Below, in pieces: positions 26,661 through 35,607 of a stretch of DNA of 64,000 nt (positions are counted from its first letter, which is position 1; each line of letters opens with the position of its first letter). The translations under genes were made by a program, and so were the position numbers. Origin of the DNA: Rhizobium albus (GTDB lineage: Bacteria > Pseudomonadota > Alphaproteobacteria > Rhizobiales > Rhizobiaceae). Under the pieces are notes generated by a model. That model saw nothing but the letters and a program-made list of their open reading frames with translations, had not been told where the DNA came from and made no database searches. The stretch spans positions 1,426,001 through 1,490,000 of the forward strand of contig BSNO01000003.1 of the NCBI GenBank assembly GCA_030160035.1, read 5' to 3'.

Positions 26661-27052
26661 TGCTTCCGCGCTTCGCTCTCCTGGTCCTCGCATTCTCGGC
26701 GATGGCGCCGGCCGCCCACGCGACCGGCACGATCACCTGCGCCGATCAGGACGACCGCGTGGCGCTGGAGCTTTCGATCGGCTCCTTGCCGGTCCTCAAG
26801 GTGGTCGGCGGCTCCATTGCCGTCGACGACCGGATGATTTCGATCGGCGATGAGGGCGCGGACGCATTCGCCGTCGGCCAGGCCTTCCGCGCTGACGGGC
26901 GGCTGATGGTGGATTTCACCGACACGAATATCGAGGCCGTGACGGCGCGATTGCGCCTCGAAGAGACTGGAGAGTCACGCGATTTCGTGACGGCCGGGAC
27001 GTTCCAGCTTGTCGGTACGGGTGCCTACGCCGTGACCTGCGTCGGACCTTGA
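26657..27052 (+). CDS. Hypothetical secreted protein
   Basis: 131 residues. Signal peptide about 1-23 (FALLVLAFSAMAPAAHA), then a small, probably all-beta domain with C28 (GTITCADQDD) near its start and a second Cys three residues from the end (VTCVGP), likely a disulfide tying both ends. No family recognised. ATGA overlap with ppiB and 3 bp before queA put it inside the coaD-tgt operon. Confidence 0.75.
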   Translation: MMLPRFALLVLAFSAMAPAAHATGTITCADQDDRVALELSIGSLPVLKVVGGSIAVDDRMISIGDEGADAFAVGQAFRADGRLMVDFTDTNIEAVTARLRLEETGESRDFVTAGTFQLVGTGAYAVTCVGP

Positions 27053-27055
27053 TCC

Positions 27056-28156
27056 ATGCGCGTCGATCTCTTCGATTTCGATCTGCCCGATGAGCGGATC
27101 GCCCTTCGCCCGGCCGTACCGCGCGACAGCGCCAGGCTTCTGGGCGTCGATCCGCATGCTCAGGCACCGCTGAGTGACCATATCGTCAGCGATCTTCCAT
27201 TGTTGCTCGAGTCGGGCGATGCACTCGTCTTCAACGACACCAAGGTCATCCCCGCGCAATTCGAGGGTCTGCGACGTCGACCGGGTCCGGAAGGCGCCGA
27301 TGTCACCGTCAGCGTCTCGGCGACCTTGCACATGCGCGCCGCATCCAACCGGTGGTGGGCATTCCTGAAACCCGGCAAGCGCGTGAAGCAGGGCGACCGG
27401 ATTGAATTCGGCGGCTCCACAGGAACTTGCCTTGTGGGCCGTCTCGATGCCACCGTGATCGAGAAGGGCGAGGGCGGCGAAGTCTTGCTCGCTTTCGATC
27501 TTGACGGGCCGGCGCTCGACGAAGCGATCATGTCCGTCGGCCACGTGCCTTTGCCGCCCTATATCGCCTCCAAACGTCCCGAAGATGCGCAGGATCGCGC
27601 CGATTATCAGACGATCTATGCGCGTGAAGACGGAGCCGTCGCCGCGCCGACCGCCGGTCTGCATTTCACCGATGCTTTGTTGAGCGCCCTGGAAGACCGA
27701 GGAATCGAACGGCACTTCGTGACCTTGCATGTCGGGGCAGGGACGTTTCTTCCCGTAAAGGCAGAAACGACCGAAGATCACCGCATGCACTCTGAGATCG
27801 GTCATGTATCAGCGGCGACCGCCGAGGCTTTGAACGCGGTCCGCGCCCGTGGCGGGCGGATCGTTTCGGTCGGCACGACCTCGCTGCGGCTTCTGGAAAG
27901 TGCCGCCAGCGAAGATGGAAAGATCCAGCCTTGGTCGGGTGCGACCGACATCTTCATCACGCCCGGCTATCGCTTCCGTGCCGTCGACATGCTGATGACC
28001 AATTTCCACCTGCCGCGCTCGACGCTCTTCATGCTGGTCTCCGCCTTTGCCGGGCTGGACACGATGCGGGCGGCTTACGCGCACGCCATCGCCAAAGAGT
28101 ACCGCTTCTATTCCTACGGCGATTCCTCGCTGCTCAAGAAAGCCGACCATGAGTGA
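27056..28156 (+). CDS. queA: tRNA preQ1(34) S-adenosylmethionine ribosyltransferase-isomerase
   Basis: 366 residues starting [20 protein letters not shown], the QueA hallmark. Other blocks: [43 protein letters not shown]-like [51 protein letters not shown]. Moves the ribosyl part of SAM onto preQ1 in tRNA to make epoxyqueuosine. Overlaps tgt by 8 bp, which supplies the preceding step. Confidence 0.97.
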   Translation: MRVDLFDFDLPDERIALRPAVPRDSARLLGVDPHAQAPLSDHIVSDLPLLLESGDALVFNDTKVIPAQFEGLRRRPGPEGADVTVSVSATLHMRAASNRWWAFLKPGKRVKQGDRIEFGGSTGTCLVGRLDATVIEKGEGGEVLLAFDLDGPALDEAIMSVGHVPLPPYIASKRPEDAQDRADYQTIYAREDGAVAAPTAGLHFTDALLSALEDRGIERHFVTLHVGAGTFLPVKAETTEDHRMHSEIGHVSAATAEALNAVRARGGRIVSVGTTSLRLLESAASEDGKIQPWSGATDIFITPGYRFRAVDMLMTNFHLPRSTLFMLVSAFAGLDTMRAAYAHAIAKEYRFYSYGDSSLLKKADHE

Positions 28157-29279
28157 CGTCTTCCGCTTCGATATCGCCGCGACCGACGGGGCGGCGCGCA
28201 CAGGCGCGATATCGATGCCGCGCGGCACGGTCCGCACGCCGGCCTTCATGCCGGTCGGCACCGCCGGCACCGTCAAGGCGATGTATCTCGACCAGGTGCG
28301 CGACCTCGGCGCCGATATCATCCTCGGCAACACTTACCATCTGATGCTGCGGCCGGGTGCCGAGCGCGTTGCGCGGCTCGGCGGCCTGCACGACCTGATC
28401 CGTTGGCCGCACCCGATCCTGACGGATTCGGGCGGATTCCAGGTGATGTCGCTCTCCGGCCTGCGCAAGCTGGATGAGCAGGGCGTCACGTTCCAATCGC
28501 ATGTCGATGGCAGTCGCCACCACATGAGCCCGGAGCGATCGATCGAGATCCAGGGTCTGCTCGGATCGGACATCCAGATGCAGCTCGACGAATGTGTGGC
28601 TCTTCCTGCCAAGCGTTCCGAGGTCGAGCGCGCCATGGACATGTCCGTTCGTTGGGCCGAACGCTGCAAGACGGCATTCGGCGATCAACCCGGCAAGGCG
28701 ATGTTCGGCATCGTGCAGGGTGGCGACCAGCCCGATCTGCGCGTCAAATCGGCTGAGGCGCTGAAGGCGCTCGACCTCAAGGGTTATGCCGTCGGCGGTC
28801 TTGCTGTGGGTGAACCGCAAGACGTGATGCTGGCCATGCTTGAAACGACGTGCCCCGTGCTGCCCAGCGAGAAGCCGCGCTATCTCATGGGCGTCGGCAC
28901 GCCCGACGACATCATCAAGTCGGTTGCCCGCGGCATCGACATGTTCGACTGCGTGATGCCGACGCGCGCCGGCCGTCATGGTCTGGCATTCACGAGACGG
29001 GGCCGCATCAATCTGCGCAACGCTCGCCATGCGGAAGACACGAGGCCGCTGGACGAGGAGTCCTCATGCCCGGCGAGCCGAGACTATTCGCGCGCCTATC
29101 TGCACCATCTCGTGCGCGCCAACGAGGCACTGGGCGGCATGCTGCTCACTTGGAACAACCTTGCTTACTACCAGGACCTGATGCGCGAAATTCGCCAGGC
29201 GATCGCCGAGGGCCGTTTCGCCGACTTCATGGCCGAGACGCAGGACGAATGGGCGCGCGGAGATATCGCGCCCCGCTGA
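28149..29279 (+). CDS. tgt: tRNA-guanine transglycosylase (zinc site largely lost)
   Basis: 376 residues, TIM barrel. Exchanges guanine-34 for preQ1 in GUN-anticodon tRNAs. Catalytic D93 (TDSGGFQVM) and nucleophile D267 ([14 protein letters not shown]) are present. ATG 28149 overlaps the queA end. Odd point: aligned with Zymomonas Tgt, the zinc ligands C318, C320, C323 and H349 become S305, C307, S310 and N336 here (region [17 protein letters not shown] and LTWNN), so the structural zinc is probably absent. The frame is otherwise intact, so activity is likely kept. Confidence 0.96.
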   Translation: MSDVFRFDIAATDGAARTGAISMPRGTVRTPAFMPVGTAGTVKAMYLDQVRDLGADIILGNTYHLMLRPGAERVARLGGLHDLIRWPHPILTDSGGFQVMSLSGLRKLDEQGVTFQSHVDGSRHHMSPERSIEIQGLLGSDIQMQLDECVALPAKRSEVERAMDMSVRWAERCKTAFGDQPGKAMFGIVQGGDQPDLRVKSAEALKALDLKGYAVGGLAVGEPQDVMLAMLETTCPVLPSEKPRYLMGVGTPDDIIKSVARGIDMFDCVMPTRAGRHGLAFTRRGRINLRNARHAEDTRPLDEESSCPASRDYSRAYLHHLVRANEALGGMLLTWNNLAYYQDLMREIRQAIAEGRFADFMAETQDEWARGDIAPR

Positions 29280-29286
29280 TCAAGCG

Positions 29287-29709
29287 TCAGGTCTGCGGCG
29301 CGGCGGACTTCACCATCTGCACGCCGTTGATCTTGAAGATGCCATCCTCCTGCTTCTTGAGAATGTAAAGCGCCGTCCAGTCATCCCCGTCGGGCCCGGC
29401 GATCAGCACCTCCTGCGCGATGCGGTCGCCTTCGAGCGGACGGGACCGACCAAAGGCGAAATTGTTGGGACGATAAACCGGCGCATAGCTGCTCTGGACC
29501 ATCTGGAAGAAGCGATCCTTGTCGACGAACATCGTCTGAATCTCGGGCGCAGCGTGGAAATAGGCGGCATCGGCGTCGTCGTTGAGGAAAGCCGCAATCT
29601 GACTTTCGATGACCGCCTGAGCCTCCTCGACATCGTCCGCCAAAGCCGGAAGAGGAGCGAGAGGCAAGGCGGCAAGCAGCAGGCCAATGAATGCAGTCTT
29701 GATGCGCAT
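29287..29709 (-). CDS. DUF4864 secreted protein
   Basis: 140 residues. Signal peptide about 1-24 (LPALA before the cut), then an NTF2/SnoaL-like small domain: VIESQIAAFLNDDADAAYFHAAPEIQTMF, RPNNFAFGRSRPLEGDRIAQEVLI, and DWTALYILKKQEDGIFKINGVQMVKS. I recognise this as DUF4864; no function is known. ATG 29709 is preceded by GGAGG. A longer frame to 29970 has no coding character. Converges with tgt 7 bp away. Confidence 0.8.
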   Translation of the reverse strand: MRIKTAFIGLLLAALPLAPLPALADDVEEAQAVIESQIAAFLNDDADAAYFHAAPEIQTMFVDKDRFFQMVQSSYAPVYRPNNFAFGRSRPLEGDRIAQEVLIAGPDGDDWTALYILKKQEDGIFKINGVQMVKSAAPQT

Positions 29710-29997
29710 GGTGACCTCCAGCAGGGGCTGATGATGGAAGGATAGGCGAGTCCCAGCGCGGGGGAAGTGCCCGACGGACATATTCGAGAGCACCCTATGG
29801 CGAGTGTGCAGCGCCTCTCCGAAACCCCTTTGATTTCCCGATGGTTTTTGCGGCGCGTGCGGTTCGGGAAGAAATCGTTCGCTTTTCCCGACAGAGATGA
29901 AAAGCGCATCCGGCAGGACTTTTGCGAACGCATTCCTGTTTCTTCTTTGCAGCGCGGCTCTCCGGCACAATGCACGCTAGATCAATAGGAGTGCATC

Positions 29998-31425
29998 GTG
30001 GCGGACCGCCAACAACAGCTCAGCGTCTTTCCGGCCTTTTTCAAGGTCGAGGACCGCGTTGTCGCGATCTTCGGAAACGGCGCCGAAGCTTTTGCCAAGA
30101 CGCGGCTGTTGCTGAACACCCGCGCCGACATCCGCGTTTATGCCGAGGCGCCGGAGGCGGACTTCGCGCGCTTCATTCGTGAAAATGCCGTTGCACACGT
30201 TGCCGCGAGCTTCTCTCGTGATGCGATCGAGAATGCTGTTCTCGTTTTCGCTGCGACCGGTGATGCAGCCGAAGATCAGCGGATCGTTGCGGAAGCGCGC
30301 GCGCTGCGCATCCCGGCAAACGCCGTCGACCAGCCCGAAGAATGCGACTTCTATACGCCGGCTCTGGTCAACCGCGCGCCGGTGGCCGTGGCGATCGGCA
30401 CCGAAGGCGCCGGGCCGGTCCTCGGCCAGATGATCCGCTCGCGCATCGACCAGATGCTGTCGCCGTCGCTTGGCGCGCTCGCTCGTTTGGCAGCGAGCTA
30501 TCGCATTGCCGTGGACCGCTTGATGCCGCGTGGTGTTGCCCGCCGCATTTTCTGGCGCCGTTTCTTCGAAGGCGGCGTTGCCGACCACGTCTCTCGTGGT
30601 GATCTTTCCCAGGCCCGACGCGAAGCCACACGCATGCTCCGCCAGCGCGAGGATGTCGAAGGCCACGTCTGGCTGGTCGGCGCAGGTCCGGGCGCGGTCG
30701 ATCTTCTGACCCTGCGCGCGCAGCGGGTGATGATGGAAGCCGACGCCATTGTTTACGACGCGCTTGTGCCTCAGGCGATCGTCGACATGGGCCGTCGCGA
30801 TGCCGACCGGTTTTCCGTGGGCAAGCGCAAGGGCTGCCATTCCAAGTCGCAGAACGAGATTAATGCACTTCTTGTCGAGCTTGCTTCCTCTGGCAAGCGC
30901 GTGGTCCGGCTGAAATCCGGCGATCCGCTGGTCTACGGGCGCGCTGCTGAGGAAATGGCCGCATTGCGTGATGCCGGGATCGGTTATGAAATCGTTCCGG
31001 GCATCACATCCGCATTCGCTGCAGCGGCCGACTTCGAACTTCCGCTGACGCTGCGTGGCGTCGCATCCTCGATGGTTTTCACGACCGGCCATGATCTTCA
31101 GGGCGAGACGCTGCCCGACTGGGCGAGCCTGGCGTGCTCGGGTGCGACGATTGCCGTCTATATGGGCCGAACCGTTGCCGCCGACGTGGCGCGCCGGCTG
31201 GTCGCAGCAGGCATGTCGCCCGATACGACGGTTGCTGTGATCGAGAATGCCAGCCGCTCGGATCGGCGGCTCTTCCACGGCGTCCTGGCCGATCTTCCCG
31301 CGATCCAGGATCGCAGCGATCTGACCGGTCCCGTCATGGTCATCATCGGCGACGCTGTTGCCGGCGCCAATTTTGCAAATTCAACGCTGCTGGATCCGCT
31401 CATGGCGGCCAGCGAAGCGGCATAA
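29998..31425 (+). CDS. cysG: Siroheme synthase (trifunctional CysG)
   Basis: 475 residues from GTG 29998 with AGGAG 6 nt upstream. Residues 1-about 215 are the precorrin-2 dehydrogenase/ferrochelatase half (VAIFGNGAEAFAKTRLL replaces the usual GGG motif; DFYTPALVNRAPVAVAIGTEGAGPVLGQMIR). The rest is uroporphyrinogen-III methyltransferase: VWLVGAGPGAVDLLTLRAQRV, VVRLKSGDPLVYGRAAEE, YEIVPGITSA. Makes siroheme for the sulfite reductase two genes downstream. Confidence 0.95.
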   Translation: MADRQQQLSVFPAFFKVEDRVVAIFGNGAEAFAKTRLLLNTRADIRVYAEAPEADFARFIRENAVAHVAASFSRDAIENAVLVFAATGDAAEDQRIVAEARALRIPANAVDQPEECDFYTPALVNRAPVAVAIGTEGAGPVLGQMIRSRIDQMLSPSLGALARLAASYRIAVDRLMPRGVARRIFWRRFFEGGVADHVSRGDLSQARREATRMLRQREDVEGHVWLVGAGPGAVDLLTLRAQRVMMEADAIVYDALVPQAIVDMGRRDADRFSVGKRKGCHSKSQNEINALLVELASSGKRVVRLKSGDPLVYGRAAEEMAALRDAGIGYEIVPGITSAFAAAADFELPLTLRGVASSMVFTTGHDLQGETLPDWASLACSGATIAVYMGRTVAADVARRLVAAGMSPDTTVAVIENASRSDRRLFHGVLADLPAIQDRSDLTGPVMVIIGDAVAGANFANSTLLDPLMAASEAA

Positions 31426-31447
31426 GGATAAGAAAAGGAGTGCACGC

Positions 31448-31774
31448 ATGGCTCTCAAGGTTCTCACCGCCAATCGGCTCAGCGACGGCATCGCCGTCTG
31501 GCTCGGCGCCGATGGTTCCTGGCAGGAAACGATCGACGAGGCTTTCGTCGCGCGCCACGAGGCAGCGCTGACGGGCCTTCAGGATGCCGAGAAAGTGGCG
31601 GCATTCGACATCCAGGTCGTCGACGTGACGCTGGTCGATGTCGAGGAACGTGACGGACACCTTTATCCGCTTCGCTTGCGTGAGCGCATCCGCGCAGCAG
31701 GCCCGACCGTACGCCTCGATCTTGGCAAGCAGGCCGAAACGCTTGCAGATGATGCCGCTGCAATCGCAGCCTGA
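31448..31774 (+). CDS. DUF2849 domain-containing protein
   Basis: 108 residues beginning ALKVLTANRLSDGIAVWLGADGSW, the recognisable start of DUF2849. AAGGAG precedes the ATG. The family is nearly always next to the siroheme sulfite reductase gene in alphaproteobacteria, suggesting a role in assembly or regulation of that enzyme, but no activity is established. No membrane span or metal motif. Confidence 0.85.
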   Translation: MALKVLTANRLSDGIAVWLGADGSWQETIDEAFVARHEAALTGLQDAEKVAAFDIQVVDVTLVDVEERDGHLYPLRLRERIRAAGPTVRLDLGKQAETLADDAAAIAA

Positions 31775-31786
31775 AGGACGCTTCGC

Positions 31787-33457
31787 ATGTATCGTTACGA
31801 TGAATTCGACCACGCTTTCGTGCGCGAGCGGGTCGAGCAGTATCGCGACCAGGTCGACCGTCGCGTCTCCGGCGAGATCACCGAGGACCAGTTCAAGCCG
31901 CTGCGGCTGATGAATGGCGTGTATCTGCAGCTGCATGCCTACATGCTGCGCGTGGCGGTTCCATACGGAACGCTGTCGTCGACGCAGATGCGCAGGCTCG
32001 CGCATATCGCCCGCGTCTACGACCGGGGCTACGGCCATTTCACCACGCGCCAGAACATCCAGTACAACTGGCCGAAACTGGTCGACACGCCTAAGATTCT
32101 TGAAGAGCTGGCCGAAGTCGAGATGCACGCCATCCAGACCTCGGGCAACTGCATTCGTAATGTTACGGCCGATCACTTTGCCGGCGTCGCTGCCGACGAG
32201 GTCGCCGATCCGCGGCCCTATGCCGAAATCCTGCGCCAGTGGTCGTCGGTTCATCCGGAATTCTCGTTCCTGCCGCGCAAGTTCAAGATCGCGGTCACGG
32301 GCGCCGAGCGCGATCGCGCCGCGATCCAGACGCATGATATCGGATTGCACCTGAAGAAGAACGATGCAGGCGAGCTCGGTTTTGCGGTCTATATCGGCGG
32401 TGGGCAGGGCCGTACGCCCATGGTCGCGAAGCTGATCCGCGAATTCCTGCCGGAGAGCGAATTGCTGTCTTACACGACGGCGATCCTGCGCGTTTACAAT
32501 CTCTTCGGTCGCCGCGACAACAAGTACAAGGCGCGCATCAAGATCCTCGTCCATGAGACCGGGACCGAGGAACTGACGGCGCAGATCGAAGCGGAGTGGG
32601 AAAAGCTGCGTGCCGGCGAGCTTGCGTTGCCGGATGCGGATATCGCAGCGATCACAAGCTATTTTGCCATGCCCAATCTGCCGGAGCGTTCCGAAGGGTG
32701 GGCTCTGCTGGCAGCCGAGAAGAAGCGTTACGCACTATTTGCCGCCTGGGTGCAGCAGAACGTGACGGCGCACAAGAACCCTGATTACGGCGTCGTGACA
32801 ATTTCGCTGAAGCCGATCGGTGGCATTCCTGGCGATGCGTCCGACGTGCAGATGGACCTGATCGCCGATATCGCCGAAGCCTACAGCCATGACGAGATCC
32901 GCGTGACGCACGAGCAGAACCTCGTGCTGCCTCACGTTGCGCTTGCCGATCTGAAGGCCGTCTATGACCGCCTGGCCGGTGCGGAGCTTGCGACCGCCAA
33001 CAACAACCTGATCACCGACATCATTGCATGCCCGGGTCTCGACTATTGTGCTCTGGCAAACGCCCGCTCGATCCCTGTCGCCCAGGAAATCTCCAACCGT
33101 TTCGGCAGTGCCGAGCGGCAGTTGGAGATCGGCGAGTTGAAGATCAAGATTTCGGGCTGCATCAACGCCTGCGGCCACCACCATGTGGGCCACATCGGTA
33201 TTCTCGGCGTCGAGAAGAAGGGTGCTGAGCTCTACCAGATCACGCTAGGCGGCTCGGCAGACAACGAGACGTCGATCGGTGAGATCGTCGGTCGCGGCTT
33301 TGAGCCTGAGAAGATCACCGATGCGATCGAGACGGTTGTCGACACCTATCTCGGCCTGCGCACCTCGCCGGAAGAGACCTTCATCCAGGCGTACCGCCGC
33401 GTCGGGGCGCAGCCCTTCAAGACAGCGCTCTATGGTGAGCCGGCCAAGGCGGCGTGA
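31787..33457 (+). CDS. cysI: Sulfite (nitrite) reductase, siroheme/4Fe-4S hemoprotein
   Basis: 556 residues with both ferredoxin-like halves and siroheme domains. The cluster-siroheme motif is CPGLDYCALA ... KISGCINACGHHH (C-x5-C and C-x3-C). YGHFTTRQNIQYNWPKL binds siroheme. The family covers sulfite and nitrite reductases; position behind cysG and with DUF2849/DUF934 favours assimilatory sulfite reduction. No CysJ-type flavoprotein is nearby, whereas a ferredoxin gene is 0.6 kb downstream, so a ferredoxin-dependent enzyme is likely. Confidence 0.93.
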   Translation: MYRYDEFDHAFVRERVEQYRDQVDRRVSGEITEDQFKPLRLMNGVYLQLHAYMLRVAVPYGTLSSTQMRRLAHIARVYDRGYGHFTTRQNIQYNWPKLVDTPKILEELAEVEMHAIQTSGNCIRNVTADHFAGVAADEVADPRPYAEILRQWSSVHPEFSFLPRKFKIAVTGAERDRAAIQTHDIGLHLKKNDAGELGFAVYIGGGQGRTPMVAKLIREFLPESELLSYTTAILRVYNLFGRRDNKYKARIKILVHETGTEELTAQIEAEWEKLRAGELALPDADIAAITSYFAMPNLPERSEGWALLAAEKKRYALFAAWVQQNVTAHKNPDYGVVTISLKPIGGIPGDASDVQMDLIADIAEAYSHDEIRVTHEQNLVLPHVALADLKAVYDRLAGAELATANNNLITDIIACPGLDYCALANARSIPVAQEISNRFGSAERQLEIGELKIKISGCINACGHHHVGHIGILGVEKKGAELYQITLGGSADNETSIGEIVGRGFEPEKITDAIETVVDTYLGLRTSPEETFIQAYRRVGAQPFKTALYGEPAKAA

Positions 33458-33466
33458 GGACAGGTG

Positions 33467-34003
33467 ATGACTGAAGTAAAAGTCTGGACGGAGCAGGGCT
33501 TCGTCGCCAACGATCCCTGGCAGATCGTCGAGTTTCAGGACGAGTTGCCGGAGGGCGACGTGATCGTTCCTCTGGAAGCATTCGTTGCGCTCTCCGACGA
33601 GCAGCGGCACGGCGTTGGCTTCGAACCCGGGCGCAACACGCGCCGCATCGGCGTGTTGATTTCACCCGATGACGAGCCCGAGACGATCGCCGACATGCTT
33701 GGCCAGATCGCCCTGGTCGCGATCGATTTTCCGAAGTTCTCCGATGGCCGCGGCTTCTCGCATGCCGCGATGCTGCGCGAGCAATTGGGGTATAGAGGCG
33801 AGATTCGCGCCGTCGGTGACGTGCTCATCGATCAGATACCGCTCATGCGTCGCGTCGGCTTCGACAGCTTTTCGGTGAAAAGCGCGACGACCCTGAAGCG
33901 TCTTGAGGAGGGCCGTCCCGGCGGTATATCTCTCCACTATCAACCGACTGCGAAGGACGCGCAGGCCGGACAAGGCTATAGCTGGCGGCGACGCTCCGCC
34001 TGA
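33467..34003 (+). CDS. DUF934 domain-containing protein
   Basis: 178 residues with GVLISPDDEPETIADMLGQIALVAIDFPKFSDGRGFSHAAMLREQLGYRGEIRAVGDVLIDQ, the conserved core of DUF934. The family clusters with sulfite reductase in many proteobacteria; biochemical role not known to me. ATG 33467 follows AGGA; a GTG one codon earlier is equally in frame. Ten bases after cysI. Confidence 0.88.
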   Translation: MTEVKVWTEQGFVANDPWQIVEFQDELPEGDVIVPLEAFVALSDEQRHGVGFEPGRNTRRIGVLISPDDEPETIADMLGQIALVAIDFPKFSDGRGFSHAAMLREQLGYRGEIRAVGDVLIDQIPLMRRVGFDSFSVKSATTLKRLEEGRPGGISLHYQPTAKDAQAGQGYSWRRRSA

Positions 34004-34032
34004 ATCCCGTTCCGTTCCGTAAAGGCGATCCG

Positions 34033-34365
34033 ATGCACATCAATGTCACCGATCAGGACGGCGTCCAGCACCGTCTCGAGGCTCTCGAAGGCTTCCGGGT
34101 GATGGAAATCATCCGCGACTGGGGCTTGAACATCAACGCCGAATGCGGCGGCGCCTGCGCTTGCGCGACGTGCCACGTCTATGTCGCCGATGAATGGCTC
34201 GATCGTCTCTACCCGCAGGAAGACGAGGAAGTCGACATGCTCGACGCCGCCTTCATGGTTGAAAACAACTCGCGCCTGTCCTGTCAGATCATCATGAGCG
34301 AAGACCTCGACGGGCTCGAGGTCACGTTGGCGCCCGGTACCGAGAAGGAAAAGGTGGCAGCCTGA
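34033..34365 (+). CDS. 2Fe-2S ferredoxin (adrenodoxin type)
   Basis: 110 residues. Cluster ligands C38, C44, C47 and C84 (C-x5-C-x2-C-x36-C) within AECGGACACATCHVYV and LSCQI. The acidic stretch YPQEDEEVDMLD is typical of adrenodoxin-like partner-binding surfaces. It lies 29 bp after the DUF934 gene and may give electrons to the sulfite reductase, though such ferredoxins also serve Fe-S assembly or P450s. Confidence 0.93.
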   Translation: MHINVTDQDGVQHRLEALEGFRVMEIIRDWGLNINAECGGACACATCHVYVADEWLDRLYPQEDEEVDMLDAAFMVENNSRLSCQIIMSEDLDGLEVTLAPGTEKEKVAA

Positions 34366-34458
34366 TCGGGTGCGCGGCAGTCGCGCCTAGCCACTGCTGG
34401 CAATTGTCATTCCATCGCGATAGTGCAACCTTCCGGCAACGATCGGGAGGGTCAGGCG

Positions 34459-35607
34459 ATGGATTTTGCGCTAAGCGAGGAACAGCTCGCGATATTCGAA
34501 ATGGCGCGCGATTTTGGCTCCGAGCGGATCGCGCCCCATGCCTCCGCCTGGGAAGACTCGGGCACCATCCCGAAAGATGTGCTGAAGGATGCCGCCGCCC
34601 TTGGGCTTGCTGCGATCTACGTCCGTGAAGAGAATGGTGGTTCCGGCCTCACGCGGCTCGACGCCGCTCTGATCTTCGAAGCGCTCTCGATGGCCTGTCC
34701 GTCCGTCGCCGCCTTTTTGTCCATCCACAACATGTGCGCCTGGATGATCGATCGATTCGGTGACGAGGCGACGCAGGGACGTTGGCTGGCGCCGCTCGCC
34801 CGCATGGACGTGATCGCGTCCTATTGCCTGACGGAACCCAACTCCGGCTCTGATGCCGCCGCACTCGCCACGCGGGCCGAGCGCATGGGCGACACATTGC
34901 GCCTCAACGGTACCAAGTCTTTCATCTCGGGCGGCTCCTATTCCGATCTCTACATCGTCATGGCACGCACCGGCCAAACGGGACCGTCCGGCATCTCCGC
35001 TGTCATCGTGGAGGATGGAGCGCCGGGACTGTCTTTTGGCGCTCTGGAAAAGAAGATGGGATGGCGAGCACAGCCAACGAGCGAAGTGCGGTTCGATGAT
35101 TGTGATGTGCCGGCTAACAATCTTCTGGGCAAAGAAGGCGAGGGCTTCAAATATGCGATGGCCGGTCTGGACGGCGGGCGGCTGAACATCGCAGCCTGTG
35201 CCTTGGGGGCGGCCCAAACTGCGCTCGACAAGGCGCTGGCCTATACCGGCGAACGCAGGGCTTTCGGCCAGACGCTGGATCAGTTCCAGGGCCTGCAGTT
35301 CCGCCTTGCCGATATGGAAACTGAGTTGCAGGCCGCGCGGATCTTCTTGCGCCAGGCTGCCTGGAAACTGGATCAGGGTGCGCCGGACGCAACCAAATTC
35401 TGCGCCATGGCCAAGCGATTCGTTACGGACACGGCATTTGAGGTCGCCAACCAGGCGCTGCAGCTGCACGGCGGCTATGGCTATTTAGCCGACTATGGGA
35501 TCGAGAAGATCGTCCGCGATCTCCGGGTCCACCAGATCCTCGAAGGCACCAACGAGATCATGCGCCTCATCACCGCTCGTGCGCTGTTGAAGGAACGCGG
35601 ACATTGA
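34459..35607 (+). CDS. Acyl-CoA dehydrogenase (probable isobutyryl-CoA dehydrogenase)
   Basis: 382 residues, complete ACAD fold: MDFALSEEQLAIFEMARDF, YCLTEPNSGSDAAALATRAER (FAD/substrate region), LDGGRLNIAACALGAAQTALD, GQTLDQFQGLQFRLADMETEL, HGGYGYLADYGIEKIVRDLRVHQILEGTNEIMR. GGGAGGG precedes ATG 34459. The specific substrate is inferred from the next two genes, which carry out later steps of valine breakdown. Stop overlaps the following TTG start. Confidence 0.92.
   Translation: MDFALSEEQLAIFEMARDFGSERIAPHASAWEDSGTIPKDVLKDAAALGLAAIYVREENGGSGLTRLDAALIFEALSMACPSVAAFLSIHNMCAWMIDRFGDEATQGRWLAPLARMDVIASYCLTEPNSGSDAAALATRAERMGDTLRLNGTKSFISGGSYSDLYIVMARTGQTGPSGISAVIVEDGAPGLSFGALEKKMGWRAQPTSEVRFDDCDVPANNLLGKEGEGFKYAMAGLDGGRLNIAACALGAAQTALDKALAYTGERRAFGQTLDQFQGLQFRLADMETELQAARIFLRQAAWKLDQGAPDATKFCAMAKRFVTDTAFEVANQALQLHGGYGYLADYGIEKIVRDLRVHQILEGTNEIMRLITARALLKERGH

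Noticed and set aside
29061-29156. Possible frameshift or damage in tgt to explain missing zinc ligands
   Set aside because: The frame and flanking motifs are continuous and well conserved on both sides, so substitution rather than sequence error is the simpler reading.
29710-29997. Riboswitch or gene upstream of cysG
   Set aside because: I found no cobalamin- or SAM-type conserved element and no coding frame with a good start; nothing clear apart from the cysG ribosome-binding site.
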